Shown: in pieces, positions 1-8,581 of the stretch
Numbering within the stretch: the first letter of the stretch is position 1
Layout: the number at the start of each line of letters is the position of its first letter
Origin: CAWUKT01 sp963923035
GTDB lineage: Bacteria > Bacteroidota > Bacteroidia > J057 > JADKCL01
Direction: 5' to 3'
DNA: 45,401 nt
NCBI GenBank assembly: GCA_963923035.1
Contig: CAWUKT010000057.1
Coordinates: forward strand, 1-45,401
Notes under the pieces: generated by a model
The model's input: the letters and a program-made list of their open reading frames with translations, nothing else
Database searches by the model: none
What the model was told of the DNA's origin: nothing
Position numbers and translations under genes: made by a program

Positions 1-120
1 ACCGCGATCGCGCGGTCTGGCACCGCGATCGCGCGGTCTGGCACCGCGGTCACGCGGTCTGGGACCGCGGTCACGCGGTCTGGCACCGCGATCACGCGGT
101 CTGGCACCGCGATCATGCGC
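1..120. repeat. 21-bp tandem repeat array (about 5.7 copies), truncated by window edge
   Basis: Five full 21-bp units start at 1, 22, 43, 64 and 85, and a partial, decayed unit covers 106-120. Each full unit has the arms ACCGCG and CGCGGT around a 4-nt centre (ATCG, ATCG, GTCA, GTCA, ATCA), followed by the spacer CTGGC or CTGGG. The arms are identical in all five full units and only the centre and one spacer base vary, so each unit can form a 6-bp hairpin. The array ends exactly at the stop codon of the following minus-strand gene. It may continue to the left of the window. Confidence 0.9.
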
Positions 121-1982
121 TACCGCAGCAAGGTCAGCGACCCCACAAAGCGGCGGGTTTCCCCGTCCAAAAAGAGGACCCGGGCCGCATAGACATACAC
201 GCCTTCCGGCGCCGTACGCCCATTGGCGGTGCCATCCCAGCCCGACCCGGGCTGGTTGAGGGGGAGGTCACGGCCAGCGTAGACGATTCCGCCCCAGCGG
301 TCGTAAATCTGGAGCTCGGTCACGAGCTGGGCCGCCGGAAAATTCGCTGAGATCAGGAACTCATCGTTGAGGCCATCGCCATCCGGCGTAAAGGCCGTGG
401 GGATGAAGACATCGTAGACTGGTGTCGTCCCGATAAACACGGAATCCGTGGCCTCGCAGCCCGCTTCGGAGACCGCATCGAGGATCAGCGGACCGGTTCC
501 CGGTGCCAGATACACCAGTGGATTGCAATCCTCCGTGCAGTTGGCGGCCTCAGCCGGCGTCCAATTGTACCGATCAATCGGGAAATTGGTCGTGACATTG
601 ATTTCGATGCTGTCCCCGAGCTGGATTTCCCAATCGGGTCCCAAGTCAATGACGAAGGGCGGTGGTCCCGTCAGGTCCGCAAGCGTGTCCAGGCGGCAGC
701 CGATGGCATCCACCAGCGAGAACTGGTACTGCCCGGGCGCCAAGCCATCGACAATTCCTCCCGGGAACAAGATGTCCCCATTCAATTGCGGGGAGTAGGG
801 GGGAGTGCCCCCCGAAATATTGTCCCAGGTGATGCGGCCATCGTTGCGATCCGAACAGGTCGGATCGAACAGGCCGATGTCGGCCTGGATGTCGGGATCG
901 GGCTCGACCGTCAGGTTCAGGGTGACGATGCTGTCACAGCCCCGGCTGGAAATCAGGCTGTCGAGGTAAATTCCACTTGTCGTATAGGTACTGCTGCCCA
1001 CGGAGAAGGAGAGGCCATCGCAAATGGTATCTTCGATGAGGTATTCTTTCGGGAGCACCGAGACGACCTTGATCTCCGAGATGACCCGGCACTTGCTATT
1101 GGCCAGGTTGCCCGGCGAGTTGGCGACCACATAGCGGTAGAGGTAGTCCCCCGCCGCCAATTGGGTATGGGTATAGGTCAGCGCGGTCGCGCCGGGAATA
1201 TCGGTCCAGGTATTGCCATTGTCGGTGCTTTCCTGCCACTGAATGACCGGCGTGGGATACTGGTTGCCGATCAAAAGGGCTTCCAGTTCAAACGGGGAGC
1301 CATCTTCGCAGAGGAAGGTGCTGGTTTCCGGCGCGACCAATGCGAGCGGCCCGCAGGGTCGGAAGGAGATATTGTCCAGGGCGATGTCATTGCCGATGCC
1401 GCCCGGCGCATTGTTGGCGAGGGAAAGGACGACCGAGGTCTGGTTGGGGCTGGTCGTAAAGTTGAAGCCGTAGGTGATCCAGGAATTGTTCTCGGGGATA
1501 TCGCCGGTATTGAACACATTGTTTCCGTCGATCTGGAACGAGACATTGGGACGGATGAAATTGGAGCCGCTCGGAATGAGGTTGATGATGTCGGCTGAGA
1601 AGGTATAGGTCGTGTTTTCACAGAGCCCCTCGACCAATTGGGAATAGAACAGGCCGGGATCAAAACTGGCGTTCACAACCATCATATAGCCTTGGGGATT
1701 GGTGCTGTTGTCCTGTACACCGAGCCAGCCGAAGATGCCTCCCCAGGGGCTGATATCGTTAGTGATGGTATAATAGCCATCGTTGGGGGGCGGATTGGTC
1801 TCGTACAGATAGCCCGGCGCGATGCCGGGGTTGACGGGGAGCACATTGACAAAGCCCCGCCCAAAATCACCGGCGGTGAAAATATTTTCCCCCAGACTTC
1901 CCGTGCAAATTTGTCCCTGCCCCGGAACCTGAAGTCCCAGCACGAACAGACAAATCAATAGGATGGAAAGGCGAGAGGGCAT
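120..1982 (-). CDS. secreted multidomain surface protein with T9SS type B sorting domain
   Basis: This 620-residue protein starts with a signal peptide (basic n-region, LLICLFVLGL core). A beta-rich N-terminal domain follows (about 30-210), then an Ig-like segment (about 220-305) and a SprB-repeat-like part (about 375-440, with GGTPPYS and GLAPGQYQF). The last 90 residues are a gliding-motility-associated, type B T9SS sorting domain: FIPTAFTPDGDGLNDEF, then IYDRWGG, GWDGT and EGVYVY. It is probably exported by the Por/Spr system and attached to or released from the surface. The start is the ATG at 1982. The TTG nine bases upstream is part of the TAGATTTG promoter box and is unlikely to be translated. 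The target or ligand cannot be told from sequence. Confidence 0.88.
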   Translation of the reverse strand: MPSRLSILLICLFVLGLQVPGQGQICTGSLGENIFTAGDFGRGFVNVLPVNPGIAPGYLYETNPPPNDGYYTITNDISPWGGIFGWLGVQDNSTNPQGYMMVVNASFDPGLFYSQLVEGLCENTTYTFSADIINLIPSGSNFIRPNVSFQIDGNNVFNTGDIPENNSWITYGFNFTTSPNQTSVVLSLANNAPGGIGNDIALDNISFRPCGPLALVAPETSTFLCEDGSPFELEALLIGNQYPTPVIQWQESTDNGNTWTDIPGATALTYTHTQLAAGDYLYRYVVANSPGNLANSKCRVISEIKVVSVLPKEYLIEDTICDGLSFSVGSSTYTTSGIYLDSLISSRGCDSIVTLNLTVEPDPDIQADIGLFDPTCSDRNDGRITWDNISGGTPPYSPQLNGDILFPGGIVDGLAPGQYQFSLVDAIGCRLDTLADLTGPPPFVIDLGPDWEIQLGDSIEINVTTNFPIDRYNWTPAEAANCTEDCNPLVYLAPGTGPLILDAVSEAGCEATDSVFIGTTPVYDVFIPTAFTPDGDGLNDEFLISANFPAAQLVTELQIYDRWGGIVYAGRDLPLNQPGSGWDGTANGRTAPEGVYVYAARVLFLDGETRRFVGSLTLLR

Positions 1983-1988
1983 AATTGT

Positions 1989-1996
1989 CAAATCTA
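1989..1996 (-). promoter_or_regulatory. Bacteroidota -7 box TAGATTTG
   Basis: On the minus strand TAGATTTG matches TAnnTTTG exactly and ends 6 nt before the ATG at 1982, which would give a leaderless or nearly leaderless transcript. No clear TTG -33 element is seen at the usual distance. Confidence 0.6.
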
Positions 1997-2087
1997 CGCA
2001 AAGTCAGGAGAAGGAGCGCGTCGGCACCCGGAGTTTCGGCTTTTTTCTGTTACCCCTTGTCCTTTGCCTTTTTAAATCACCAAACCT

Positions 2088-3917
2088 ATGCGCCTGTTTT
2101 CCCTTTGCTTGCTTTTTTTCATTTTCCCCCTGCTGCTACCGGCCAAACCCATCAACAACCTCGTGCCCAACCCGGGATTTGAGAAGCGTTCGAAATGTCC
2201 CAAAGCACTCGGCCAGATTGACCGGGTCGATGATTGGAACTCTCCCAATGGCGGCACCCCGGACTATTTCAACGAATGCTTTCAGAAGAACTACCAGAGT
2301 GTGAGCGTGCCCCGGAACTATTTTGGGATTCAGGGGGCTTGGGATGGAAAGGCCTACGCGGGGATTTATGCGGGCGAACAGGAAATGGAATACCTCCAGG
2401 TCCAATTGACGGAGCCTTTGGAAGCAGGGGAGAAGTACTGCCTGCGTTTTTTCGCATCTCCTCCGAGTTGGGAGGGCGAGCAATTTCCGGCGCTGAAGGC
2501 CATGTTGGGAGTGGGAGCCTTGCAGGAATCGGATTGGGGTAGGTTGGAAGGGAAAGGAGATGTGCTCGACCTCGACTATGAATTGGATGGACAGATTGGC
2601 AGTTGGGTGATTCTGTCCGCGACCATCATGGCGAAGGGCGGCGAGGACCATCTGATCATTGGCTATTTCGGCCCAACCGACGGGAAAGGCTATACCTATA
2701 TAGATGGTGTCGGGCTCTACCCGTACAATTCTCCTGGTTCCTGCGCTTGGGAATACTTCAGCGGTGATCCCGAGGAAGACACCCACAATTTTGTTCCCAA
2801 TCCCGGCTTTGAACTGAAATACGCCTGCCCCGAGTCCCGCGAACAATTGGAAATGGCTGTGGGATGGCGGGTCATGGAAAATACGCCCGATTTCTTCCAC
2901 ACCTGCGGAACCGGAACGGCCTCCGTACCCAACAATCCGCTCGGATTCCAGGAACCCTACGAAGGCTCGGGCTACGGCGGTTTCTGGTGCCTGCTGATTT
3001 CACGGCGCGATTACCGCGAATTCATCTCCATGAAGTTGAGGGAGCCGCTGAAAAAGGGCGAGGTCTACTGCCTGAGCATGAAGGTGAGCCTGAGTGACAT
3101 CACGACCCATGCCTTGGGAGACCTACAAATGCTGCCGGCCCGTCGGCCGGAGCGGGATGCCTCCACCTTGCCCTCGGATGATCCCCGGCTGGTCTTCCTG
3201 ACCGATTCGACGGCCGGAATTCTCGATGACCGCGAAGGCTGGACCAATATATCAGCCTTGTTCGTCGCCAATGGCGACGAAAAGTACCTGACCATCGGCA
3301 ACTTTCGCAAAAACGACGATCCCAAGCTCGTCCGCGACCGGCCGGACAAGCCCCGAAAACCGGGCCAGCTCATTTTCCAATCCAGCAACTGTTACTACTA
3401 TGTCGACGATGTCTCCCTCTCCCTGCGGGAATCTCCCATCTCCGAATGCCCGGTGACGCAGGTTCCCCAGGTGGTGGCCGACCCCGATCTCCCGAACTGG
3501 TCCTTCCAAACGGGCGTCCCCCAGGTGGATACCGCGGCCCGGGAGGAAGAACCCGTGGCCGATTGGAAGGCCGGCGATACCCTCGTGCTGGAGCATTTTC
3601 TATTTGCGTTTGATGCGGCCGATTTGGCGCCGGAAGCGACGCCCATCCTCGATACGCTGGGCGCTTACCTGGGACGGCACCCGGAACTCCGGGTGGCCAT
3701 CACCGGTCATACGGATGACCAGGGAAGCGAAGCCTATAACCTGCGCTTGTCCCAGGAACGGGCCGGCTCGGTCATGGCCTATTTGGAAGCCTTGGGGATT
3801 GCGGAAAAACGGATCGAGACGGAAGGAAAAGGTGAATCTGAGCCCCTGGTGGCGAATGATTCCGAAGAAAACCGCACCCGCAACCGGCGGGTGGAGATCC
3901 GGTTTCTGGAAGAGTGA
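2088..3917 (+). CDS. OmpA-family outer-membrane lipid/peptidoglycan-anchoring protein with duplicated N-terminal domain
   Basis: The 609-residue protein has a signal peptide (MRLFSLCLLFFIFPLLLP). Two related N-terminal domains follow, each opening with N(L/F)VPNPGFE, then a CP motif and a PD(Y/F)F motif (about residues 20-215 and 235-430); they look like an internal duplication. The C-terminal 110 residues are an OmpA domain with FLFAFDAADL, ITGHTDDQGS and the NLRLSQERA helix that binds peptidoglycan. By family it should sit in the outer membrane or periplasm and bind the cell wall, with the paired N-terminal domains possibly binding a ligand. It is divergent from the T9SS type B gene on its left. 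No convincing TAnnTTTG box is seen upstream. Confidence 0.85.
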   Translation: MRLFSLCLLFFIFPLLLPAKPINNLVPNPGFEKRSKCPKALGQIDRVDDWNSPNGGTPDYFNECFQKNYQSVSVPRNYFGIQGAWDGKAYAGIYAGEQEMEYLQVQLTEPLEAGEKYCLRFFASPPSWEGEQFPALKAMLGVGALQESDWGRLEGKGDVLDLDYELDGQIGSWVILSATIMAKGGEDHLIIGYFGPTDGKGYTYIDGVGLYPYNSPGSCAWEYFSGDPEEDTHNFVPNPGFELKYACPESREQLEMAVGWRVMENTPDFFHTCGTGTASVPNNPLGFQEPYEGSGYGGFWCLLISRRDYREFISMKLREPLKKGEVYCLSMKVSLSDITTHALGDLQMLPARRPERDASTLPSDDPRLVFLTDSTAGILDDREGWTNISALFVANGDEKYLTIGNFRKNDDPKLVRDRPDKPRKPGQLIFQSSNCYYYVDDVSLSLRESPISECPVTQVPQVVADPDLPNWSFQTGVPQVDTAAREEEPVADWKAGDTLVLEHFLFAFDAADLAPEATPILDTLGAYLGRHPELRVAITGHTDDQGSEAYNLRLSQERAGSVMAYLEALGIAEKRIETEGKGESEPLVANDSEENRTRNRRVEIRFLEE

Positions 3918-3927
3918 AGCTGGGGCG

Positions 3928-3960
3928 AAAAAAACAAGGTGCCCGAAAAGGGACACCTTG
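3928..3960 (-). terminator. intrinsic terminator of the minus-strand gene pair 4872-3985
   Basis: CAAGGTG (3935-3941) pairs with CACCTTG (3954-3960), extended by a CCC/GGG inner stem with a one-base bulge. Read on the minus strand the hairpin is followed by seven T residues (A-run at 3928-3934). It lies 25 nt past the stop of the minus-strand gene and has no T-run on the plus side. Confidence 0.85.
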
Positions 3961-3984
3961 AGAATCTGTTGGCAGTAGAATTGC

Positions 3985-4647
3985 CTATTCCTGAACCCGC
4001 TTTCGTACTTGCTTTCCCTTCTCCACCTTTTCCTCTAACACTTGCAGCGCTTCTTCGGCACGGTCTATTTTTTCCTGGCGAACCTGAGCCTCCTCAGTGC
4101 TTACCTTACCTTGTGAACGATCTTGTTCAAGTCGTTCACGGGCTTCCTTGATCCGATCGCGAGCGGTAGATGTTTGGGTCTCGGCTTTTTCGATGTCGTC
4201 GTCGAGCCGGTCCTTATCCTTCTTTTGTCGATTACGCGCTTCTTCAGCGCGGGCCTGTCCGAACTCTTTGCCCGAAAGCTCCCCTTTATTTTTACCGTAG
4301 GCGTTGCCTTTACCCGGATGGTCACCACCTTTATCGGGTTTTCCTTTCCCTTTGTCCTCGTCGCGGTCCTCTTCTTCTCTTTCATCCTCCCGGTCATCTC
4401 GTTCAGATTTTCCTTTCCCATTTCCAGGGTTGGAGGATTCCTCTGTTTGATTTTTCTTTTCTTTCCCTTTTCCTTGGCTACCAGGATTTTCCGGTTTGCC
4501 CCTTTGGCCTTTGCTTTTTTCCTGCCCTTGTTCCGTCTTTCCTTTGCCTTGATTTCCTTTTCCATTCCCCTTCTGCGCGAAAGAGCTTGTACTGAAGGCG
4601 ACAAAGAAAATGAGTGTTGCTACGATGTGGATAAAGTGTTTCATCAT
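3985..4647 (-). CDS. secreted Gly/Lys/Glu-rich low-complexity protein with C-terminal coiled coil
   Basis: The 220-residue protein has a signal peptide ending near SSFAQ. Residues 25-130 are a strongly charged low-complexity region of GKGK, KGKG and DDRED-type words, almost free of hydrophobic residues. Residues about 130-220 form a long predicted charged helix/coiled coil (ARDRIKEARERLEQDR and LQVLEEKVEKGKQVRKR). No enzymatic family is recognised. It follows the small lipoprotein gene by 12 nt and the two share the terminator at 3928-3960, so they are probably one transcript for envelope proteins. The low-complexity coding DNA explains the long open frames on the opposite strand. Function unknown. 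Confidence 0.75.
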   Translation of the reverse strand: MMKHFIHIVATLIFFVAFSTSSFAQKGNGKGNQGKGKTEQGQEKSKGQRGKPENPGSQGKGKEKKNQTEESSNPGNGKGKSERDDREDEREEEDRDEDKGKGKPDKGGDHPGKGNAYGKNKGELSGKEFGQARAEEARNRQKKDKDRLDDDIEKAETQTSTARDRIKEARERLEQDRSQGKVSTEEAQVRQEKIDRAEEALQVLEEKVEKGKQVRKRVQE

Positions 4648-4659
4648 TGGGAGTGATAG

Positions 4660-4872
4660 TTAGAGTTCGTTCAATGATTTTTCCAATTCTTCAGCTGCAT
4701 TTTCGATTTCTGTGGCGACTTCTTCCATTTCTTGATTGGTTGAATCGAGGTGCAGGATTTCTTGCTTGAGCTTAGGGTCTTCGGCTCCGTCGTTGGAGCT
4801 TTCAGAACCAGAACCGCCACAGCCAGTCAGGCCAAAAATGGCCAGGCCAAGGATCAGGCATGTCTTTTTCAT
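4660..4872 (-). CDS. small lipoprotein with helical tail
   Basis: The ATG at 4872 gives a 70-residue protein with a classic lipoprotein signal: MKKTCLILGLAIFGLTGC, lipobox LTGC, with lipidated Cys at residue 18. An upstream in-frame Met would add 14 residues ahead of the signal peptide and is rejected. After a short GGSGSES linker the rest is an acidic amphipathic helix (EEVATEIENAAEELEKSL), similar in style to small Lpp-like envelope proteins. First gene of a two-gene unit with the low-complexity secreted protein. Function unknown. Confidence 0.75.
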   Translation of the reverse strand: MKKTCLILGLAIFGLTGCGGSGSESSNDGAEDPKLKQEILHLDSTNQEMEEVATEIENAAEELEKSLNEL

Positions 4873-5051
4873 ACAAAAAAAATTTGAGCATTTACAATGA
4901 TCTCGCCCATGCAAGGGGCGAACGTTTATGAATTAAATCTGGCGCTTTTTCCCAAGAAAAACAACGGATAGGCGGCTAATTTCTACGAATTGAAGGATGT
5001 CTCTGATGGGTAGAGGGAAACTGAGGATGGCCAAACAACCCTTGGGGGGAA

Positions 5052-5068
5052 TGGCAATTGAATTGCCA
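5052..5068. repeat. 17-bp perfect palindrome in a 290-nt non-coding gap
   Basis: TGGCAATT-G-AATTGCCA is a perfect 8-bp inverted repeat around one base. It lies in the gap between the lipoprotein gene start (4872) and the end of the next minus-strand gene (5165). There is no T-run on either side, so it is not an obvious terminator and could be an operator. I see no gene in the rest of 4873-5164. Confidence 0.5.
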
Positions 5069-5164
5069 CTTCATTTGCCTGGTACGGGGAGGCACAAGAG
5101 CTACCAAGTGACGTGAATGATCTCACCTTGGCTTGCGAAAAGAATATCAGATCAGGAAGGCCAA

Positions 5165-5608
5165 TTACTTCGGAAGGTAGTGGTGCTTGACGAAGCGGTT
5201 CCAACCCTTCTTGGTCTTGGATTCCACGACCCAATAGAAGCCAGTTTCTTCGTGGGGCCAGTAGGCCTGACGGGCCAAGCCCGCCGGCATCTGCGCTTCG
5301 AACCCGATGGCATCGGGATGGAGGTCGCTGACGTCCGCGAGGCGGCCGTGGCTGTTCTTGCCATCCGAAGTAAAGGACCAGAAACCGATTTCCTTGTCGG
5401 CGGTGACGCCGATCAGGGTATGGTCCAGGTAGGACTTGTCGCCGAGGTCCCAGGTGACATCGAGTTGGATATACTTCCCGTTCAGGATTTTGGCGAATGT
5501 ACGGGTGACCGGAGGTTGGGTCCGGTCCTGGCTGCCCGCATTGGCGACCCAGGTGCCCATCAGCGGGGCGAAAATTCCCAATTTGCCGCGGCCTTTTTTC
5601 CAGTTCAT
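5165..5608 (-). CDS. small DUF1579/lipocalin-like protein
   Basis: The 147-residue protein is soluble with no signal peptide. Its alternating beta-strand pattern fits a lipocalin-like beta-barrel: FAPLMGTWVA near the N-terminus, then KILNGKYIQLDVTWDL, DHTLIGVTADKEIGFWSFTSDG and FYWVVESKTKKGW. Small DUF1579-type proteins have this order (a GxW start, R.F....G.Y, G..T.D). The match is from memory of the family pattern and is moderate. The start is the ATG at 5608; the longer frame begins with TTG at 5641, overlapping a TATTTTGA promoter-like stretch. Divergent from rfbB. Ligand unknown. Confidence 0.6.
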   Translation of the reverse strand: MNWKKGRGKLGIFAPLMGTWVANAGSQDRTQPPVTRTFAKILNGKYIQLDVTWDLGDKSYLDHTLIGVTADKEIGFWSFTSDGKNSHGRLADVSDLHPDAIGFEAQMPAGLARQAYWPHEETGFYWVVESKTKKGWNRFVKHHYLPK

Positions 5609-5805
5609 AGCAATGATTGGTTGACGTTCATTTTTCCTCAAAATAGGACATTCTCTTAATAAATGCTGTCCATGCCTCCCCAGACAGATTCAGGGTTCGT
5701 TTGCATTTTCCCTGACCCACTCCAATCTTCCCGTTTTTTAGGCTGCTCTTTCTTGGCCGGGGTGCATTCTCTTGGTTCCCATTTCCCAATCCCCCCGACT
5801 ATCCC

Positions 5806-5813
5806 TATCTTCG
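5806..5813 (+). promoter_or_regulatory. -7-like box TATCTTCG before rfbB
   Basis: TATCTTCG matches TAnnTTTG at 7 of 8 positions and ends 5 nt before the rfbB ATG. The arrangement is the same as before miaA (box, GTCCCG, ATG), which also supports the ATG at 5819 as start. Confidence 0.45.
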
Positions 5814-5818
5814 TCCCG

Positions 5819-6883
5819 ATGGAAAAAACGATCCTCGTCACCGGAGGCGCGGGATTCATCGGATCCCACCTCGTTCGCCTGCTCGTCACCAAGTACCCTG
5901 GGTACCGCATTGTCAATTTTGACAAGCTCACCTACGCCGGAAACCTCGAAAATCTCCGCGACATCGAAGACGCGCCCAATTATACGTTTGTCAGGGGCGA
6001 CATCGTTTCGGAGGCCGATGTGGAAGCGGCCTTCGCCGCCTACCAGCCCGACGGCGTGATCCACCTCGCCGCCGAGAGCCACGTGGACCGCTCCATCGAC
6101 GCTCCGATGGAGTTTGTGCTGACCAACGTGATCGGCACGGTGAACTTGCTGAATGCGGCCCGAAAGGCCTGGGCCGAGCGGTCCCGCGAGGACGTCCGCT
6201 TCTACCACGTCTCCACGGACGAAGTCTACGGCTCCCTCCACGACGACAGTTATTTTCTTGAAAGCACTCCCTATGACCCCCAAAGCCCGTACAGCGCCTC
6301 CAAAGCGAGTTCGGACCACTTTGTGCGGGCCTACGGCAATACCTATCAGCTGCCCTACGTCATCAGCAATTGCTCGAACAACTACGGCAGCCACCAATTC
6401 CCCGAGAAACTGATCCCCCTTTTCATTTCCAATATCCTCCAAGAAAAACCGCTTCCGGTCTACGGGACGGGTGAAAATGTGCGGGATTGGCTGTGGGTGG
6501 TGGACCATTGCCGGGCGATTGATGTGATCTACCACCAGGGGCTGAACGGCGAGACCTATAATATTGGTGGGAAGAATGAGTGGCAGAACATCGAACTGAT
6601 CCGGGTATTGTGCCGGCAGATGGATGAGAAATTGGGACGGGCGGAAGGCAGCTCGGAGCAACTGATCACTTTTGTGACGGACCGGCCGGGCCACGATGCC
6701 CGTTACGCGATTGATCCGACCAAATTGGAGGAAGAATTGGGCTGGACGCCAAGTGTAACTTTCGAGGAAGGCCTTTCCACGACGATTGACTGGTACCTCG
6801 CGAATGGCGAATGGATCGAGCGGGTCCGGAGCGGCGATTACCAGGATTATTACGAAAAAATGTACGGCGAACGCCTGAAGTAA
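5819..6883 (+). CDS. rfbB: dTDP-glucose 4,6-dehydratase
   Basis: The 354-residue cytosolic enzyme is an extended short-chain dehydrogenase/reductase. It converts dTDP-glucose to dTDP-4-keto-6-deoxyglucose, a step towards dTDP-L-rhamnose and other deoxysugars. The NAD-binding glycine motif is TGGAGFIGSH (residues 8-17), the S-T-D-E active-site stretch is at 132-135 and the YSASK catalytic Tyr/Lys are Y158 and K162. RDWLWVVDHCRAI and GGKNEWQNIELI are typical RfbB sequence. The start is the ATG at 5819: 52 upstream in-frame residues have no homologous feature and cover the promoter. The other rml genes are not in the window. The stop directly abuts the transporter ATG, so the two are co-transcribed. 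Confidence 0.95.
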   Translation: MEKTILVTGGAGFIGSHLVRLLVTKYPGYRIVNFDKLTYAGNLENLRDIEDAPNYTFVRGDIVSEADVEAAFAAYQPDGVIHLAAESHVDRSIDAPMEFVLTNVIGTVNLLNAARKAWAERSREDVRFYHVSTDEVYGSLHDDSYFLESTPYDPQSPYSASKASSDHFVRAYGNTYQLPYVISNCSNNYGSHQFPEKLIPLFISNILQEKPLPVYGTGENVRDWLWVVDHCRAIDVIYHQGLNGETYNIGGKNEWQNIELIRVLCRQMDEKLGRAEGSSEQLITFVTDRPGHDARYAIDPTKLEEELGWTPSVTFEEGLSTTIDWYLANGEWIERVRSGDYQDYYEKMYGERLK

Positions 6884-7765
6884 ATGGGCACGCTTTACCT
6901 CGGCCTGACCATTCTGTGCACCGCCTGGATCATGATCGGGTTGCGGGAGCTGAAGCGGTGGAATATCCCCTTGCTTCAGGCCATTACCATCAATTATATC
7001 GCGGCTTCGGCTACGGGATTGATCCAATCTCCGAATGCCGTTGCGAATGTGGCGGCGGATCCGGGGGCCTTGGCATTGGGCACGTATCTGGGCCTGGCCT
7101 TCATCACGCTGTTCTTCCTGATGGGAACGGTTGCGCAAAATGTAGGGGTGGGGTATATGACGGTGGTGACCAAAATGTCCCTGGTTCTGCCCACTCTGTT
7201 TGCCTGGCTCTATTACGGAGAGGAAATGACCTGGCTGAAGGGGGCTGGCATCTTGGTGGCTTTGGTTTCCGTTTTTCTCATCAATTACCGCCCTGACGAC
7301 CCGGTCAAGCTCTCCTCGAAGGAGGGAAACCGAGGGTTGTGGTTGAATGCGCTGCTGGTGGTGGTGCTGTTTGTAGGGAGTGGAATCAACGATACCGGGT
7401 TCAAGATTTTCAACGAAGAATTCAGCGGGACCATTTCTCAGGTGGATTTCCCCGTCGTTATTTTTGGGCTTTCGGCGGTCATTGGAATCGTGATCAGCAC
7501 CTTCCAAATTGTCACGGGCCGGGTCGCCTTTACCTACCGTTCGCTGATCGGCGGCTTGCTGATCGGCATTCCCAACTATTTCTCCATTGTTTTCCTGGTA
7601 CGCTCCCTTGAATACCTGGATGGGACGTTTTTCTTCCCCGTCAACAACATCGCATTGCTGGTCGTAACCGGAGTTGTCGGCGTTTTTGTCTACAAGGAAA
7701 AACTCAATTACTGGAACCTGGCGGGCTTTTTGATGGCCATTGGAGCGGTATTACTGCTGGTTTGA
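6884..7765 (+). CDS. EamA/DMT-family inner-membrane transporter
   Basis: The 293-residue protein has about ten hydrophobic segments in two halves, as in drug/metabolite transporters. Each half ends with a segment of the EamA kind (AWLYYGEEMTWLKGAGILVALVSVFLINY and later VGVFVYKEKLNYWNLAGFLMAIGAVLLLV, quoted here as separate short helices). The start ATG follows the rfbB stop with no gap, implying translational coupling. Substrate is unknown; the pairing with rfbB may simply be operon packing, or may point to a sugar-related metabolite. A strong terminator follows at 7907-7936. Confidence 0.82.
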   Translation: MGTLYLGLTILCTAWIMIGLRELKRWNIPLLQAITINYIAASATGLIQSPNAVANVAADPGALALGTYLGLAFITLFFLMGTVAQNVGVGYMTVVTKMSLVLPTLFAWLYYGEEMTWLKGAGILVALVSVFLINYRPDDPVKLSSKEGNRGLWLNALLVVVLFVGSGINDTGFKIFNEEFSGTISQVDFPVVIFGLSAVIGIVISTFQIVTGRVAFTYRSLIGGLLIGIPNYFSIVFLVRSLEYLDGTFFFPVNNIALLVVTGVVGVFVYKEKLNYWNLAGFLMAIGAVLLLV

Positions 7766-7906
7766 AATCGAATTTTCCCCGAAAAGTGTACATGAAATAA
7801 CGAAATGTATTGTGAATCTTTGTTCCAGATTCATAAAGCACCGTTTTAATTTCATTTTTAGCTATTGGGTAATATTTGATCGCACTTTTGACCTAAACCT
7901 TTTTGA

Positions 7907-7936
7907 CCGCTCCGGGCCCCCGGAGCGGATTTTTTT
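7907..7936 (+). terminator. intrinsic terminator after rfbB-transporter operon
   Basis: CCGCTCCG (7907-7914) pairs with CGGAGCGG (7921-7928) around a G/C loop, followed by A and seven T residues. It lies 140 nt after the transporter stop and 35 nt before the next ATG. The rest of 7766-7970 is AT-rich and shows no gene. Confidence 0.88.
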
Positions 7937-7970
7937 GGTGGAATCACTTCCGGGCGATTAATTTGATGGC

Positions 7971-8576
7971 ATGGATGATACTTACAGAACCCTGGGAGGG
8001 GCATCGGAGGGCCTATACAAGGAAAAGGGTTCCAAATTCATTGCCTATGCGTGGCCGGTTCAGACGGAGGCGGAAGTGGAGCAACGATTGGGGGAGGTGC
8101 GGAAAAAGCATTACGACGCCCGCCATGTGTGCTATGCGTGGCGATTAGGGCCGGAGGGGAAGAAGTTTCGGGCGAATGACGATGGCGAACCCTCGCATTC
8201 CGCAGGAGATCCTATTTTGAATGAACTGAAGAGTAAGGCGGTGAGCAATGCCGTGATCGCTGTGGTACGCTATTTTGGGGGCGTCAAATTGGGGGTAGGA
8301 GGGCTGATCCGGGCCTACGGAGCGGCGGCAGGGGATGCCTTGGAGGAAAATGAAATTGTGGAAGTGATTTTGACCGACCAGATAGAGATTCGATTTCCCT
8401 ACGACCGCACTTCGGATGTGAACCGGGCGCTGCATCCTTTCCGGTTGGAGCCGAGCGAACGGGAATACACGGTGGACTGTCGGCTGGTCTACGACGTCCG
8501 CCAATCGATTTCGGAAAAGGTCCGGTCTGTTTGCCGGGAATTGGGTATCTTGGTTGACGACAACGCTGACAAATAG
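7971..8576 (+). CDS. yigZ: YigZ/IMPACT family protein
   Basis: The 201-residue cytosolic protein has the UPF0029/IMPACT N-terminal domain: SKFIAYAWPV near residue 21, then HVCYAWRLG, NDDGEPSHSAGDPIL, VVRYFGGVKLGVGGLIRAY, all hallmark motifs. A ferredoxin-like C-terminal domain (DUF1949 type) follows from about residue 135. YigZ proteins are linked to translation control and nucleic-acid binding, but the bacterial role is not settled. It lies 5 nt before the secreted protease gene and is probably co-transcribed with it. Confidence 0.93.
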   Translation: MDDTYRTLGGASEGLYKEKGSKFIAYAWPVQTEAEVEQRLGEVRKKHYDARHVCYAWRLGPEGKKFRANDDGEPSHSAGDPILNELKSKAVSNAVIAVVRYFGGVKLGVGGLIRAYGAAAGDALEENEIVEVILTDQIEIRFPYDRTSDVNRALHPFRLEPSEREYTVDCRLVYDVRQSISEKVRSVCRELGILVDDNADK

Positions 8577-8581
8577 TCCCT

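Noticed and set aside
1..120. CRISPR array
   Set aside because: The units are contiguous 21-bp repeats with no unique spacers and no cas genes nearby.
448..1961. Plus-strand frames opposite the T9SS type B gene
   Set aside because: They are shadows of a minus-strand gene that has a clear signal peptide and sorting domain; their translations have no domain-like pattern.
4983..5234. Minus-strand frame of 83 residues
   Set aside because: It overlaps the DUF1579-like gene end, has a Pro/Ser-rich random composition and no promoter or start context.
7860..7880. TAATATTTG as a promoter box for yigZ
   Set aside because: The bases are out of register with TAnnTTTG, and the site lies before the terminator at 7907.
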